Position numbers and translations under genes: made by a program. A DNA stretch of 15,429 nucleotides, taken from the NCBI GenBank assembly GCA_027062325.1, contig JAMOTN010000077.1, positions 1 to 15,429 of the forward strand, written 5' to 3'. Within the stretch, counting starts at the first letter, position 1, and the number at the start of each line of letters is the position of its first letter. Source of the stretch: a bacterium. GTDB lineage: Bacteria; JAMOTN01. Below, piece after piece: positions 6,577-14,867 of this stretch. Below the pieces are notes generated by a model. That model saw nothing but the letters and a program-made list of their open reading frames with translations, searched no databases and was not told the DNA's origin.

Positions 6577-9012
6577 CTATTGATTTGCTGCCTCATTCTG
6601 ATCTGGCTGCTGATCATCCGAATTCGTAACATTTTCAAGATTTTCCAAACTCTCTTTGAACGTCTCTCTAATATTAGTTTTCACATTTGGTTCATAAACT
6701 TCCTTCTTCACACTCTTTTTCATCACCTTTTTACTGACACTATCCTGCAAATACTGTTTTATAAAGTTTGCATAAGCCTCAGTTACTAGCCGCGGATCAT
6801 CAACAGCAGCCTCCCCTGCTGCTACCTTTTTAGTAACTTCTCCTACTCCCTTCTTGAACTTCCTGAGATCTCCCAATTTTGTATTAGATGCAACTAACCC
6901 TCCTATAAGTTCAGCTTTGTACATTTCCACCCTTGATCCATACAAACTCAACGCCTGCTGCTGAGCCTCATTGTAAAATCTAACTGATAACTCCTCAGGC
7001 AACGGTTGATTAGGATGCTCTAACCTCCATTTTTTAACTTTGGCATCATAAACTTTCTGGATGTAAACACTTGGACGAGTATCTGCAACAACTGACAGTG
7101 ACTTTATATACAAATCATTCTCCTTCTCCAAAAGATCAGCATATCTCGTTCTTAACTGATCCAATCTTTTCTTATCTTCAGGAGTAAGCTTCCTCTTATT
7201 AGTCAAATTCATTATCTCCTGGGCAACTTTCTGCCTTTCAGACCTTACCTCTTTATATTCTTTACGATATTTGCCCTTATTTGGGTAATCTTCTTCAATT
7301 TGCTTTACTTTATTTAAAGCACTCTCAGCACTATTCTTAAGATCAGTCGTGTACTTCTCTTCTGCCATTTTATATAATTCCATCGGATTAATACCAGCAG
7401 GAACCTCTCCATTTTTCTTCATGTATTCAGCATAGATTTTAACAGCCTCATCCTTTGTCACATAATCAACCATCGTTTTCTTCTCTGCAAACTCAACTTC
7501 CAATTTTGCCTTTCTCTCATACTCCTTTATCTTTGCATGCAAATCTGGGTCAAATTTTGAAGAAGCCTTGATCGCCTTAACTTCCCTCTCAACCATAAGC
7601 GAGTATGCTTTGGGATTTTCCTCTATATACTTCTGCAATTGCTCATCATCAAAGTTATACTTCTTCTTTAATTTTTCTTTAACCCTGTCTTCCGCATCAG
7701 ACTTTATATAAGAATCAACCTTAGAACTGATTTTCTTCCTCCTATCAACAACATGATAAACTGCCGCATCCATCATTATATTGTAAGTCTGATCTGCAAA
7801 TCTATCAGCCACAGCATGTGTAATCTCATTTTTCAAATTTTTCTTTCTACTCTCAACAATTTTCGCCATTTCTAAATAATACTTTTTCTCAGCTTCTGTC
7901 TTCGCATTCTTAGCTTTATCATACCAATATTGTGCTTCTCTATCCTTCAAAGCATTCCATAAAACAGTCTTGGTCGTTCCCTCCACTACTCCCACAGCCG
8001 GAGCAACTCCTAACATTGCAATATCAGTAGCCTTATGAGCATTACCAAAAAGTTTCGTAGAAGTTTTGGCCAAAGCTGTCGTAATTTTTCCTCCCTTACT
8101 ACTCAATAACTTACTATCAACACCAGCTCTTACAGTAGTTCCTACTCCCGCTGAAAATATAGATCCCAAAAGATTGTTAAAAGTATCCTCTTTGAAAGTT
8201 TGAAGTGAATAGTACTCTTTGTTCTTGAGACTTTCCAACTCCTTTTCTAATTCTATCAAACGCTGAAGTTCTTCTTCTGTTATAGTTCCACTGTCCAACT
8301 TCCTCTTTAATTGATCTCTCTCCATTTCAAGATTTCTTATCTTTTTATCTAGGTGAAGAACCTTGTCGTTGTATATATTTTTAACTGCTCCTCCTGCAAG
8401 AGAGGCTACTTCTTTATTAACAAAGTTAACTACTGTAAGCTTAGCAAACGTTTTTAACAACACACCTTTTGCTACTTCTCCGCCCACCTTACCTATAAGA
8501 GCTCCACCTACTGCTCCCAATGGAGCTGTAATAGCACTTACCGTCGAACTTACAAGAACATCTCTCATTATCAAAGCATCACTCTTTTTCTTATCTCTAA
8601 ATTGATTCATCCTCTTCTCCTTAAGATACGTAAGCAATCCTGAAACAACTGCTCCTATCACCATTGAGATAACAATAGCTCCTATAACACCTGGAGCAAA
8701 AACTGTAAGCACTACAACAACAGCTAACGTAGGAATTATCATTTCAGCTGCCATCCAAGCAATTTTTTCCCACCAGGACATTTTTTTCTTTTCTTTAACA
8801 CTTTTTTTATCTACTTTTTGAGCACCTGTTCCTGCCTCTTTTCCTTGCTGCAATTTTAACTTAAAGCCACCACCTGCATCGATAGTTTGTGATCCAGTTG
8901 ATGCCACTGTACTCCCCTGCGCATAAACATAACCCTCTAAAGCCCAGAAAAAAGATGGTGCTGTTAAAAACACCGTTACTATTAGTATCCGAGCCATAAT
9001 GTGTTTCAACAT
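6577..9012 (-). CDS. Large exported coiled-coil protein of unknown function (811 aa)
   Basis: I do not recognise a family. The visible order is: a Sec signal peptide with a likely cut after Val-Tyr-Ala (residues 29-31); a Gly/Gln/Lys-rich linker (32-80); two hydrophobic segments forming a probable membrane hairpin (about 88-130); a small-residue, glycine-zipper-like stretch with GAVGGALIGKVGG (166-178); a highly charged coiled coil (218-268); a second Gly/Ala-rich hydrophobic stretch (281-345); and about 450 residues of charged helix ending in an Asn/Gln/Asp-rich tail. The whole protein has no cysteine. The start ATG has AAGGGGG eight bases upstream. It is the last gene of the flagellar block, 114 bases after the MotE-like gene and before a strong terminator. 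It is not FliK or another standard flagellar protein by sequence. A periplasmic or surface scaffold, or a membrane-inserting secreted protein, would fit. The function is unknown. Confidence 0.88.
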   Translation of the reverse strand: MLKHIMARILIVTVFLTAPSFFWALEGYVYAQGSTVASTGSQTIDAGGGFKLKLQQGKEAGTGAQKVDKKSVKEKKKMSWWEKIAWMAAEMIIPTLAVVVVLTVFAPGVIGAIVISMVIGAVVSGLLTYLKEKRMNQFRDKKKSDALIMRDVLVSSTVSAITAPLGAVGGALIGKVGGEVAKGVLLKTFAKLTVVNFVNKEVASLAGGAVKNIYNDKVLHLDKKIRNLEMERDQLKRKLDSGTITEEELQRLIELEKELESLKNKEYYSLQTFKEDTFNNLLGSIFSAGVGTTVRAGVDSKLLSSKGGKITTALAKTSTKLFGNAHKATDIAMLGVAPAVGVVEGTTKTVLWNALKDREAQYWYDKAKNAKTEAEKKYYLEMAKIVESRKKNLKNEITHAVADRFADQTYNIMMDAAVYHVVDRRKKISSKVDSYIKSDAEDRVKEKLKKKYNFDDEQLQKYIEENPKAYSLMVEREVKAIKASSKFDPDLHAKIKEYERKAKLEVEFAEKKTMVDYVTKDEAVKIYAEYMKKNGEVPAGINPMELYKMAEEKYTTDLKNSAESALNKVKQIEEDYPNKGKYRKEYKEVRSERQKVAQEIMNLTNKRKLTPEDKKRLDQLRTRYADLLEKENDLYIKSLSVVADTRPSVYIQKVYDAKVKKWRLEHPNQPLPEELSVRFYNEAQQQALSLYGSRVEMYKAELIGGLVASNTKLGDLRKFKKGVGEVTKKVAAGEAAVDDPRLVTEAYANFIKQYLQDSVSKKVMKKSVKKEVYEPNVKTNIRETFKESLENLENVTNSDDQQPDQNEAANQ

Positions 9013-9087
9013 ACTACATACCCCCTTAAATCAAACATGGATCCTACATCCTAAGCTCCCATTTTTATTTTAATTCGTAAGGGAGTA

Positions 9088-9096
9088 ATTGTACCA
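9088..9096 (-). promoter_or_regulatory. Extended -10 promoter candidate for the 811-aa protein gene
   Basis: Read on the minus strand, TG, one base, then TACAAT lies about 75 bases upstream of the 811-aa gene's start. A weak -35 (TTTTAT) lies 17 bases further up. It suggests the last gene of the flagellar block can be transcribed on its own as well as by read-through. Confidence 0.5.
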
Positions 9097-9126
9097 AAAA
9101 TCAGTTTTTTATAAAACATTCCAACT

Positions 9127-9714
9127 CTATTTAAACAAACGCACAGCATAAGTAGCTGGTAAACTGTTCAAAATTTGAGCAACAGTTTTAGAATCAACTA
9201 ACATTAAAAGCTTCTTACTCTTCACAGGATTCAATCTGACTAAAATATCTGCTGCTTTTGGGGGATCAACTTTCTTTAACGATAAAGCCAACTTTTGAAA
9301 AGCTTCTTTTTCATTAATTAACTCATTCTGCAAAGCCTTAAGATTTTTCTCCAATTCATTCAGCTTTCTTTCCCTATCTGCAAGCGCTTGTTCTCTCTCC
9401 CTAAGCTTACTCTCCTTTTCTTTTAAAAATTCTCTCTCCTTAATAAGCTTATTCTCAAATTCTCTAAGCTTTTTCAGCTTTTCTTTATACAATTTTTCCT
9501 GACGCTTTACCAACTCTCTGAACTTCTCCTCAGGAGTTTTGTGCAAGAGCTCCGACATCTCTACATAATCCTGCACAACCTTGTAACGTCTCAAAATAGC
9601 AGGTATATACGGCTTTATATTTATAATCCCTATGTAATCAAACAGAACAAGATCTGCAATACCAACAATTAGTAAAATGCTGAAAAGGAAAATTATAACC
9701 GCAAAATTTTTCAT
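9127..9714 (-). CDS. MotE-like flagellar protein with MgtE-N-like C-terminal domain
   Basis: A 195-residue protein with one N-terminal membrane segment (about 4-28), a long charged coiled coil (about 63-140) rich in Lys, Glu, Arg and Leu, and a C-terminal helical domain (141-190) beginning Lys-Val-Asp-Pro-Pro-Lys-Ala-Ala-Asp-Ile-Leu. This is the arrangement of MotE/YlxF-type proteins, which have the MgtE_N-like fold and are commonly encoded after fliJ. MotE is known as a periplasmic chaperone of MotC in alpha-proteobacteria; the role in other lineages is less settled, so here I infer only a link to the flagellar motor or stator. It follows fliJ by 27 bases, with GGAGGT ten bases before its ATG. 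A generic coiled-coil membrane protein is the alternative, but context and the C-terminal motif argue for this call. Confidence 0.8.
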   Translation of the reverse strand: MKNFAVIIFLFSILLIVGIADLVLFDYIGIINIKPYIPAILRRYKVVQDYVEMSELLHKTPEEKFRELVKRQEKLYKEKLKKLREFENKLIKEREFLKEKESKLREREQALADRERKLNELEKNLKALQNELINEKEAFQKLALSLKKVDPPKAADILVRLNPVKSKKLLMLVDSKTVAQILNSLPATYAVRLFK

Positions 9715-9741
9715 ATGGCAATTTACCTCCGCTCAACTTCT

Positions 9742-10197
9742 TTAATAATCACCTTTTCGATAATTAAATTGGACAGAGGCAACCTCATCCATTCTACTTG
9801 CTTCTCTTTTTTTATACTTCTCCATTAACCTTGCTTTTTGCCTCTCCTCAACTTTTTCAACAGTCTTCAAATCCTGCCATGCCTTCATATATTCCTTTTT
9901 AACTCTCTCTTCTTCTTCTCGTGCTCTAGCCAAAAGCATTTTAATATCTACTATCTCCTTTTTTAAATTTTGACGAGCTCGGTTGTAGAGGAAAACTCTC
10001 CGTGTATCTGGCTTTCCTTTCATGACCTCATTCATCCTTATCTCCAAATCACGTAATCGCTTTTGAGCATCCTCTAATCTATCCTCAAGCTCTTTAATGT
10101 AAGCATTTATCTTTGAAAGTTCCGCTTTCTTCAACTCCAATTCAAACTCTCTATACCTTTTCACGCTACTTATCCTCAACTTAGGAAACTTGGGCAC
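9742..10197 (-). CDS. fliJ: Flagellar export chaperone FliJ
   Basis: FliJ is a small coiled-coil protein that inserts into the FliI hexamer and couples the ATPase to the export gate, in the cytoplasm below the flagellar base. The 151 residues are almost all charged helix in two antiparallel stretches, with the C-terminal pattern typical of FliJ (a Lys-Tyr-Lys-Lys-Arg-Glu-Ala run, then MDEVAS near residue 136). Length matches the family's 140-150. It follows fliI by 19 bases. The start is GTG at 10197 with GGAGG at 10210-10206, eight bases upstream. Sequence alone would only say coiled coil; the position straight after fliI makes the assignment strong. Confidence 0.88.
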   Translation of the reverse strand: MPKFPKLRISSVKRYREFELELKKAELSKINAYIKELEDRLEDAQKRLRDLEIRMNEVMKGKPDTRRVFLYNRARQNLKKEIVDIKMLLARAREEEERVKKEYMKAWQDLKTVEKVEERQKARLMEKYKKREASRMDEVASVQFNYRKGDY

Positions 10198-10216
10198 ACC
10201 CTACCCCTCCTAATAC

Positions 10217-11527
10217 CTAACTAACAACTGTCCCCAACATCTCAACAACCTCATCAAAACTGTAAGCCTCATCAAGGCGCTGCCTTATAAAATTCCACAT
10301 ATCAGTAATTTTACTAACAGCCAAATCCAACTCTAGGTTTGCTCCCTTTCTATACGCCCCAACATTTATCAAATCCTCTGATTGCATATACGTAGCAAGA
10401 AGCCGCTTGAACTTATGAGCAAGTTCAAGATGTTCCTTGCTAACTATAGCCGGCATCAAACGACTAACACTTTCTAATACATCTATAGCAGGATAAATTC
10501 CTCTGGAGGCAAGATCCCTTTTTAAAACTATGTGTCCATCAAGTATTCCACGAACCGTATCCGAGATCGGCTCGTCAAAATCTTCTCCCTCAACTAGTAC
10601 CGTATAAAATGCAGTAATAGTCCCTTTATTCGAAGTCCCTGCACGCTCCAAAAGTTTAGGAAGAAGTTTAAAAACGCTTGGAGGATAACCTCTAAGAGTT
10701 GGTGGTTCTCCCGCATCAAGACCAATCTCACGCTGAGCCATGGCAAAACGCGTAACCGAATCCATAACAAGCAGCACATCCTTTCCTAAATCTCTGAAAA
10801 ACTCAGCAATTGCCGTTGCAACGTAAGCACTTTTTACCTTCATCATAGCTGGTTTATCTCCAGTAGCCACAACCACCACACTTCGTGCCAAGCCCTCAGG
10901 ACCAAGTATGTTATCAATAAACTCACGCACCTCTCTTCCACGCTCGCCAATCAAACAAACCACGTTAACATCAGCCGTTGAATAGCGAACCATCATACCA
11001 AGCAGTGTACTCTTTCCAACCCCGGATCCTGCAAAAATTCCAACGCGCTGCCCCTTTCCTATGGTTAGCAATCCATCTATCGCCTTGATTCCAACACTTA
11101 ACACATCTTCAATCTTGGGTTTTTTTAATGGATCCGGAGGCTCTGCATATATATTGTAATAATCCTCTACAGGATAATCGTGCCCCTCAATTAACCTTCC
11201 CAAACCATCCACAACACACCCCAACATCTTTTTTCCAACGGGCACAACAAAATTACGCCCTGTTGAAACTACACGACTATTCACAGCAATACCAGAAGCA
11301 TCTTCAATTGGAATCAAAATAACTCGATTATCCCTGAACCCAACAACCTCCGCCCATATAACCTTTCCATCTGGAGATATAACTTGACATAGGTCTCCCA
11401 ATCGGCAATCTGGACCTTCAGATCTTATACTCGATCCCAAAACCTCCTTCACTTTACCACAGTAAGCATAAAGTTTGGAACTATCAATGGATTCAATCAC
11501 AGCCTTCACTCTATTCAAAAGAGTCAT
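10217..11527 (-). CDS. fliI: Flagellum-specific ATPase FliI
   Basis: Cytoplasmic hexameric ATPase of the flagellar type III export apparatus, related to F1-ATPase beta subunits. It strips chaperones from and feeds export substrates to the gate. Visible motifs are Walker A GSGVGKST (167-174), GERGRE with the catalytic Glu (194-199), Walker B VLLVMD (251-256), YPPSVF (281-286), and the C-terminal helical region that binds substrates. The length, 436 aa, is typical. The ATG at 11527 lies inside the end of fliH, giving a 17-base overlap, with GAGGGAG at 11541-11535 as its ribosome site, so translation is very likely coupled. No key residue is missing. Confidence 0.97.
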   Translation of the reverse strand: MTLLNRVKAVIESIDSSKLYAYCGKVKEVLGSSIRSEGPDCRLGDLCQVISPDGKVIWAEVVGFRDNRVILIPIEDASGIAVNSRVVSTGRNFVVPVGKKMLGCVVDGLGRLIEGHDYPVEDYYNIYAEPPDPLKKPKIEDVLSVGIKAIDGLLTIGKGQRVGIFAGSGVGKSTLLGMMVRYSTADVNVVCLIGERGREVREFIDNILGPEGLARSVVVVATGDKPAMMKVKSAYVATAIAEFFRDLGKDVLLVMDSVTRFAMAQREIGLDAGEPPTLRGYPPSVFKLLPKLLERAGTSNKGTITAFYTVLVEGEDFDEPISDTVRGILDGHIVLKRDLASRGIYPAIDVLESVSRLMPAIVSKEHLELAHKFKRLLATYMQSEDLINVGAYRKGANLELDLAVSKITDMWNFIRQRLDEAYSFDEVVEMLGTVVS

Positions 11528-12272
11528 CTTTTCTCTCCCTCAACTTCTGCTCTATTAATGCAAATAACTTCTCTGCCCGTAGTTTGAAACTTGCATCAAC
11601 AAATCCATACTGTGTCTCAACAACTACTCCAGGTGGCATCCTCTGAACCTTAACTTCTAATGAATCCACACCCTTCAAAAGCTCTGTTGCAACTTTTAAA
11701 ACCTCACTTTTCTCCAATTCATCGTTCGAAATAATTATCCTAACCCACGGCTGATCAATAAGGTTTTCAAAATTCTCTTCAAGCACTTTCTGTACAGTGT
11801 CTAAATTTTCCGGAGTGTGAAGGCATATCACTTCTACTACCCGTTTTAAAATCTCAAACATCTCTCTCTCCATTCTAGCAACTTCTGCCCTCTGTTGATT
11901 CTTCAATTCCTCCATAAAGTACTGCACCTGATTTTTAACCTCTTCAAGCTCAACTCTAACCTCATCTAATCCCTGTCTTATCCCCTCTTCACGAGCCTGT
12001 TTCAGAACCTCTTCTCTTTTTTGCTGCAGCTGAGTTTCAAACTCTTGTCGTCTTTTTTCAAGCTCCTCCGCTAAGTTTTTTTCTGCCTGCTCTTTGTAAT
12101 TCGCAATTTCTGCCTCAAGCTGGGCTTTTTTCTTTTCCAAATCTGCAATCTGCCTTTCCAAAATTTTGAGTTTGTCTTCTAATGTATCTAATACCTTCTT
12201 TTTTTTGCTTTGTGCAGAGTAATCGACAACAACTTTTTTTTCCGTAAAACGCGGAGTCATGTGATGCAGCAT
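11511..12272 (-). CDS. fliH: Flagellar assembly protein FliH
   Basis: FliH binds FliI and anchors it to the export apparatus and the C ring; it acts as the peripheral-stalk-like partner of the ATPase. About 253 residues: a long charged N-terminal coiled coil (about 20-145, many Glu, Lys, Gln, Leu) and a C-terminal alpha/beta domain with a VRIIISNDELEK segment and a GVVVETQYGFVDAS motif typical of FliH/YscL/V-ATPase E-like proteins. The frame opens at a TTG at 12323, but AAGGAGG at 12284-12278 is five bases before the ATG at 12272, which is the likelier start; it removes 17 hydrophobic, atypical residues. It overlaps fliI by 17 bases and follows fliG. Confidence 0.93.
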   Translation of the reverse strand: MLHHMTPRFTEKKVVVDYSAQSKKKKVLDTLEDKLKILERQIADLEKKKAQLEAEIANYKEQAEKNLAEELEKRRQEFETQLQQKREEVLKQAREEGIRQGLDEVRVELEEVKNQVQYFMEELKNQQRAEVARMEREMFEILKRVVEVICLHTPENLDTVQKVLEENFENLIDQPWVRIIISNDELEKSEVLKVATELLKGVDSLEVKVQRMPPGVVVETQYGFVDASFKLRAEKLFALIEQKLRERKDDSFE

Positions 12273-12336
12273 TTTTCCCTCCTTTTGGCAAAACAGTTTC
12301 TTAGCAAAAGTAAACAAAAGCAACCTTTAAGAAGCT

Positions 12337-13356
12337 CTACACTATTAACTCTTCTCCCTTTCCACCGCGAGAAATAACAATCTCTCCTTCTTCTTCCAAA
12401 CGACGGATGATATTAATAATCCTCTGCTGTGCATCCTGAACATCTTTCAAACGCACAGGTCCCATGTATTCCATCTCCTCAAGCAATCTCTTCTGCATTC
12501 TCTTAGGCATGTTGTTCAAGAACTTCTCCTTAACACGCTCATCTTCAACTTTCTTAAGAGCAAGTGCAAGATCTTCAAGCTTTATTTCACGCAGCGCACG
12601 TTGTAAGCCACGATCGTCCACGTAGATGATATCTTCGAAGACAAACATGCGCTTTCTTATCTCCTGTGCTACTTCTGGATCCGTCTGTTCCAACTTCTCC
12701 ATTATCAATTTTTCCACACTTCTATCAACGTTGTTTAGAAGCTGAGCAGCAGCATCAAAGCCACCAACCATGGTGTAGTCAGCATTTATAACCTCCGACA
12801 ATTTCTCCTGTAACACCTCCTCAATTTCCTTAAGAATTTCCGGATTAGTTCTATCCATAACTGCAAGACGCTTAACAACCTCAACTTGCTTAGCAGAATC
12901 AAGGGCTGCAAGAAGAGTTGCCGCCTTTTCAATTGGCAGGTACGCAAGAATTATGGCAATAACCTGGGGATTCTCATTCTGTATGAAGTTTATCAACTGA
13001 CTTGGATCAACAGCCTGAATGAACTTAAATGGTGTAGTAGGGACAGCGTTTGTAAGCTTCTCGACAATTTTCTTCGCAATCTCCGGACCGAATGCCTCTT
13101 CAAGTAGTTTCTGAGCATATTTTATACCACCAGAAGCAACATATTCCTTCGCTCTCAAAAGACTTTCAAACTCATCCAAGACAATTTTAGCTACACTCGA
13201 AGGAACCTGACGCATTTTAGCAATCTCCATCATTAATGCCTCAACTATCTGCTGATCCTCAATGTGCTTTATAATCTCAGAAGCAACTTTTTTTTCCAGC
13301 ATAATCAAAATCGCAGCAGCTTTTTGTCTTCCTGTAAGTTTTTTTTGCGCACCCAT
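12337..13356 (-). CDS. fliG: Flagellar motor switch protein FliG
   Basis: FliG forms the rotor ring that touches the stator and, with FliM and FliN, sets rotation direction. The 339 residues cover all three domains: N-terminal (about 5-95, binds FliF), middle with ENPQ at 128-131 (the family's EHPQ motif, binds FliM), and C-terminal with MFVFEDI (236-242) followed by the charged VDDRGLQRALREI helix that meets the stator. The C-terminal end looks strikingly like Thermotoga FliG as I recall it. The frame opens at a TTG (13371), but GGGGGG at 13369-13364 lies seven bases before the ATG at 13356, so that start is preferred. fliF, which normally precedes fliG, is absent here. Confidence 0.96.
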   Translation of the reverse strand: MGAQKKLTGRQKAAAILIMLEKKVASEIIKHIEDQQIVEALMMEIAKMRQVPSSVAKIVLDEFESLLRAKEYVASGGIKYAQKLLEEAFGPEIAKKIVEKLTNAVPTTPFKFIQAVDPSQLINFIQNENPQVIAIILAYLPIEKAATLLAALDSAKQVEVVKRLAVMDRTNPEILKEIEEVLQEKLSEVINADYTMVGGFDAAAQLLNNVDRSVEKLIMEKLEQTDPEVAQEIRKRMFVFEDIIYVDDRGLQRALREIKLEDLALALKKVEDERVKEKFLNNMPKRMQKRLLEEMEYMGPVRLKDVQDAQQRIINIIRRLEEEGEIVISRGGKGEELIV

Positions 13357-13392
13357 ACCTATACCCCCCAAAACTTAATTTAAATCCTATTC

Positions 13393-14061
13393 TCAAAAGC
13401 CACCAATGGCTTTCAAAGTGGAAAGATAGGCCTTTACATTCCCTACTTTTAAGTAATAATACGCCTTAAGCAGAAAGTAATCTCTCTCCGGAACAAAATC
13501 AAGGTATTTCTTTCCTTTGTCTAACTGTCCCAGCATAAAATAATACTTCACCAGCACAGAAGCAAGTTTAGGATAAACACTGGCATTTTCAGAAGCGAAT
13601 CCAACCAATTCAGCCATAACTTTTCTCCACTCAAACGGCAAACTTAGCTCATCTCCAATTTCTGATAACGTCTCAAGTAATTTCGTTGACGCTACACACC
13701 TCACTAATAAACTCTTACCCGTATAAAACAAATCCCGCCAAATAGCAATGGCTTTTATGATATACGTTTTTTCCTTCGTTTTGGAAAACATCAGCCAAGC
13801 TCTTTCTGCTTCAATGAGTCTTCTCTGATCCTCATCCAATTTGGAAACAATATCATTCGGAATAGTTTCAAATTTCCTAAAATTCTCACCAGTGTATGCT
13901 CCCAATATCAACTTTGACTCATCTATCCCTAGAAGATAAACATCCTCTAGTTTCAATCTCCCAGTTAAAATTTTACTTTTTAAAGAAGTCAAATCACTTG
14001 CTTCAACAACTTTCACAAAGAAACACACTGCACAAATTAAAACAACAAACCTATTCACCAC
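13393..14061 (-). CDS. Exported helical (TPR-like) protein of unknown function
   Basis: A 222-residue protein with a signal peptide (hydrophobic core about 5-19, likely cut after Val-Glu-Ala at residue 21). The rest looks like an all-helical solenoid. The C-terminal third has the size and spacing of tetratricopeptide repeats, with Ala-Ser-Val-Leu-Val-Lys-Tyr-Tyr-Phe-Met-Leu-Gly-Gln-Leu-Asp and Tyr-Tyr-Leu-Lys-Val-Gly-Asn-Val, though no repeat is strict. TPR-type scaffolds bind other proteins, and this one would act outside the cytoplasmic membrane. It begins seven bases after the stop of the HhH+TPR gene; that stop follows directly on the GGGGAG site (14077-14072), so the two are translationally coupled. 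GTG 14061 is the start, with a second GTG next to it. I do not recognise a named family. Confidence 0.8.
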   Translation of the reverse strand: MVNRFVVLICAVCFFVKVVEASDLTSLKSKILTGRLKLEDVYLLGIDESKLILGAYTGENFRKFETIPNDIVSKLDEDQRRLIEAERAWLMFSKTKEKTYIIKAIAIWRDLFYTGKSLLVRCVASTKLLETLSEIGDELSLPFEWRKVMAELVGFASENASVYPKLASVLVKYYFMLGQLDKGKKYLDFVPERDYFLLKAYYYLKVGNVKAYLSTLKAIGGF

Positions 14062-14068
14062 TTAAAAC

Positions 14069-14824
14069 TCACTCCCCGGACACTTTCTTAATAATCTCTC
14101 TAGCCTTTTCTACAAAAGGACAATCAGGCCACATCTCTTTCATCTTTCCCCATACCAACCTCGCTCTTGCATAATCTCCGCTTTTCCAAAGGACTACACC
14201 CTTTCTCCACAACCCAAGAGCTTCCCATTTCCCGGTTAGTCGATCGTAAGAATCTGCTGCCTTTTCAAACATTCCTTTTTCTTCGTAATAAGCTCCTTTT
14301 AAATAGTAAAAAAGTTGCTTGTAATAGGCATTGCTACTCCTAGTAATTCTCTTCTGGGCAACCTTCAACCACTTCCCAGCTACATCAACATTTCCAAGTT
14401 TCAGAAAACCAAGAGCTTTTTTCACACAGTAGGAAAAGCTGTAGTTCTTCCTACTTACTCCTTTCAGTACACCCAAGCGCTTGCCAGTAGAAACTTTACC
14501 CTTACTCTTACTTCTATCTTTAAACTCATAATTTGAAGAAAACAAACTTACCATTTTTAAACTTCCCGAACCTTTTTCTCTCCTAACAGTTATCTTATTT
14601 TTTACACGCACAAAAAATTCACCATCTATTCCTGGAACTTTAAGAATATCGTAAATTGTACTGAAACCTCCAATCTTTTCACGATACTTTATGAGTTTGA
14701 CTGCCAACTTCCTTGAAAAACCTATCTGCACCAGTTCATCTACGCTTGCCACATTTATATCCACGACCTCAGCCATAATAAACTGAATAACTACAACAAC
14801 AAATAGTACAAAAGCTCTAACCAT
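14069..14824 (-). CDS. Exported protein with ComEA-like HhH domain and TPR repeats
   Basis: About 251 residues with a signal peptide (likely cut after Ile-Met-Ala, residue 18). A helix-hairpin-helix pair follows at about 21-80 and resembles ComEA: DINVASVDELVQI, a YREKIGGFSTIYDILKVPGI stretch, then a closing basic helix. The usual GIG turns read GFS and GID, so both hairpins are degenerate and DNA binding is uncertain. A Ser/Lys/Gly-rich linker (83-125) leads to about three TPR-like repeats (130-245). The frame opens at TTG 14845, but GGAG eight bases upstream of ATG 14824 decides the start. It is the first gene of the flagellar block. In competence systems such HhH domains bind DNA outside the membrane; here a protein-binding role in the envelope is equally possible. 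Function unknown. Confidence 0.85.
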   Translation of the reverse strand: MVRAFVLFVVVVIQFIMAEVVDINVASVDELVQIGFSRKLAVKLIKYREKIGGFSTIYDILKVPGIDGEFFVRVKNKITVRREKGSGSLKMVSLFSSNYEFKDRSKSKGKVSTGKRLGVLKGVSRKNYSFSYCVKKALGFLKLGNVDVAGKWLKVAQKRITRSSNAYYKQLFYYLKGAYYEEKGMFEKAADSYDRLTGKWEALGLWRKGVVLWKSGDYARARLVWGKMKEMWPDCPFVEKAREIIKKVSGE

Positions 14825-14867
14825 GCAACCCACTCCAAACTTCAAATTCTAACCTGCCCCTTATTTA

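Noticed and set aside
6577-9012. The large protein as a phage tape-measure, polymorphic toxin or FliK hook-length protein.
   Set aside because: It has a Sec signal peptide, no phage or immunity genes nearby, no recognisable toxin domain at the C-terminus, and none of FliK's conserved C-terminal pattern.
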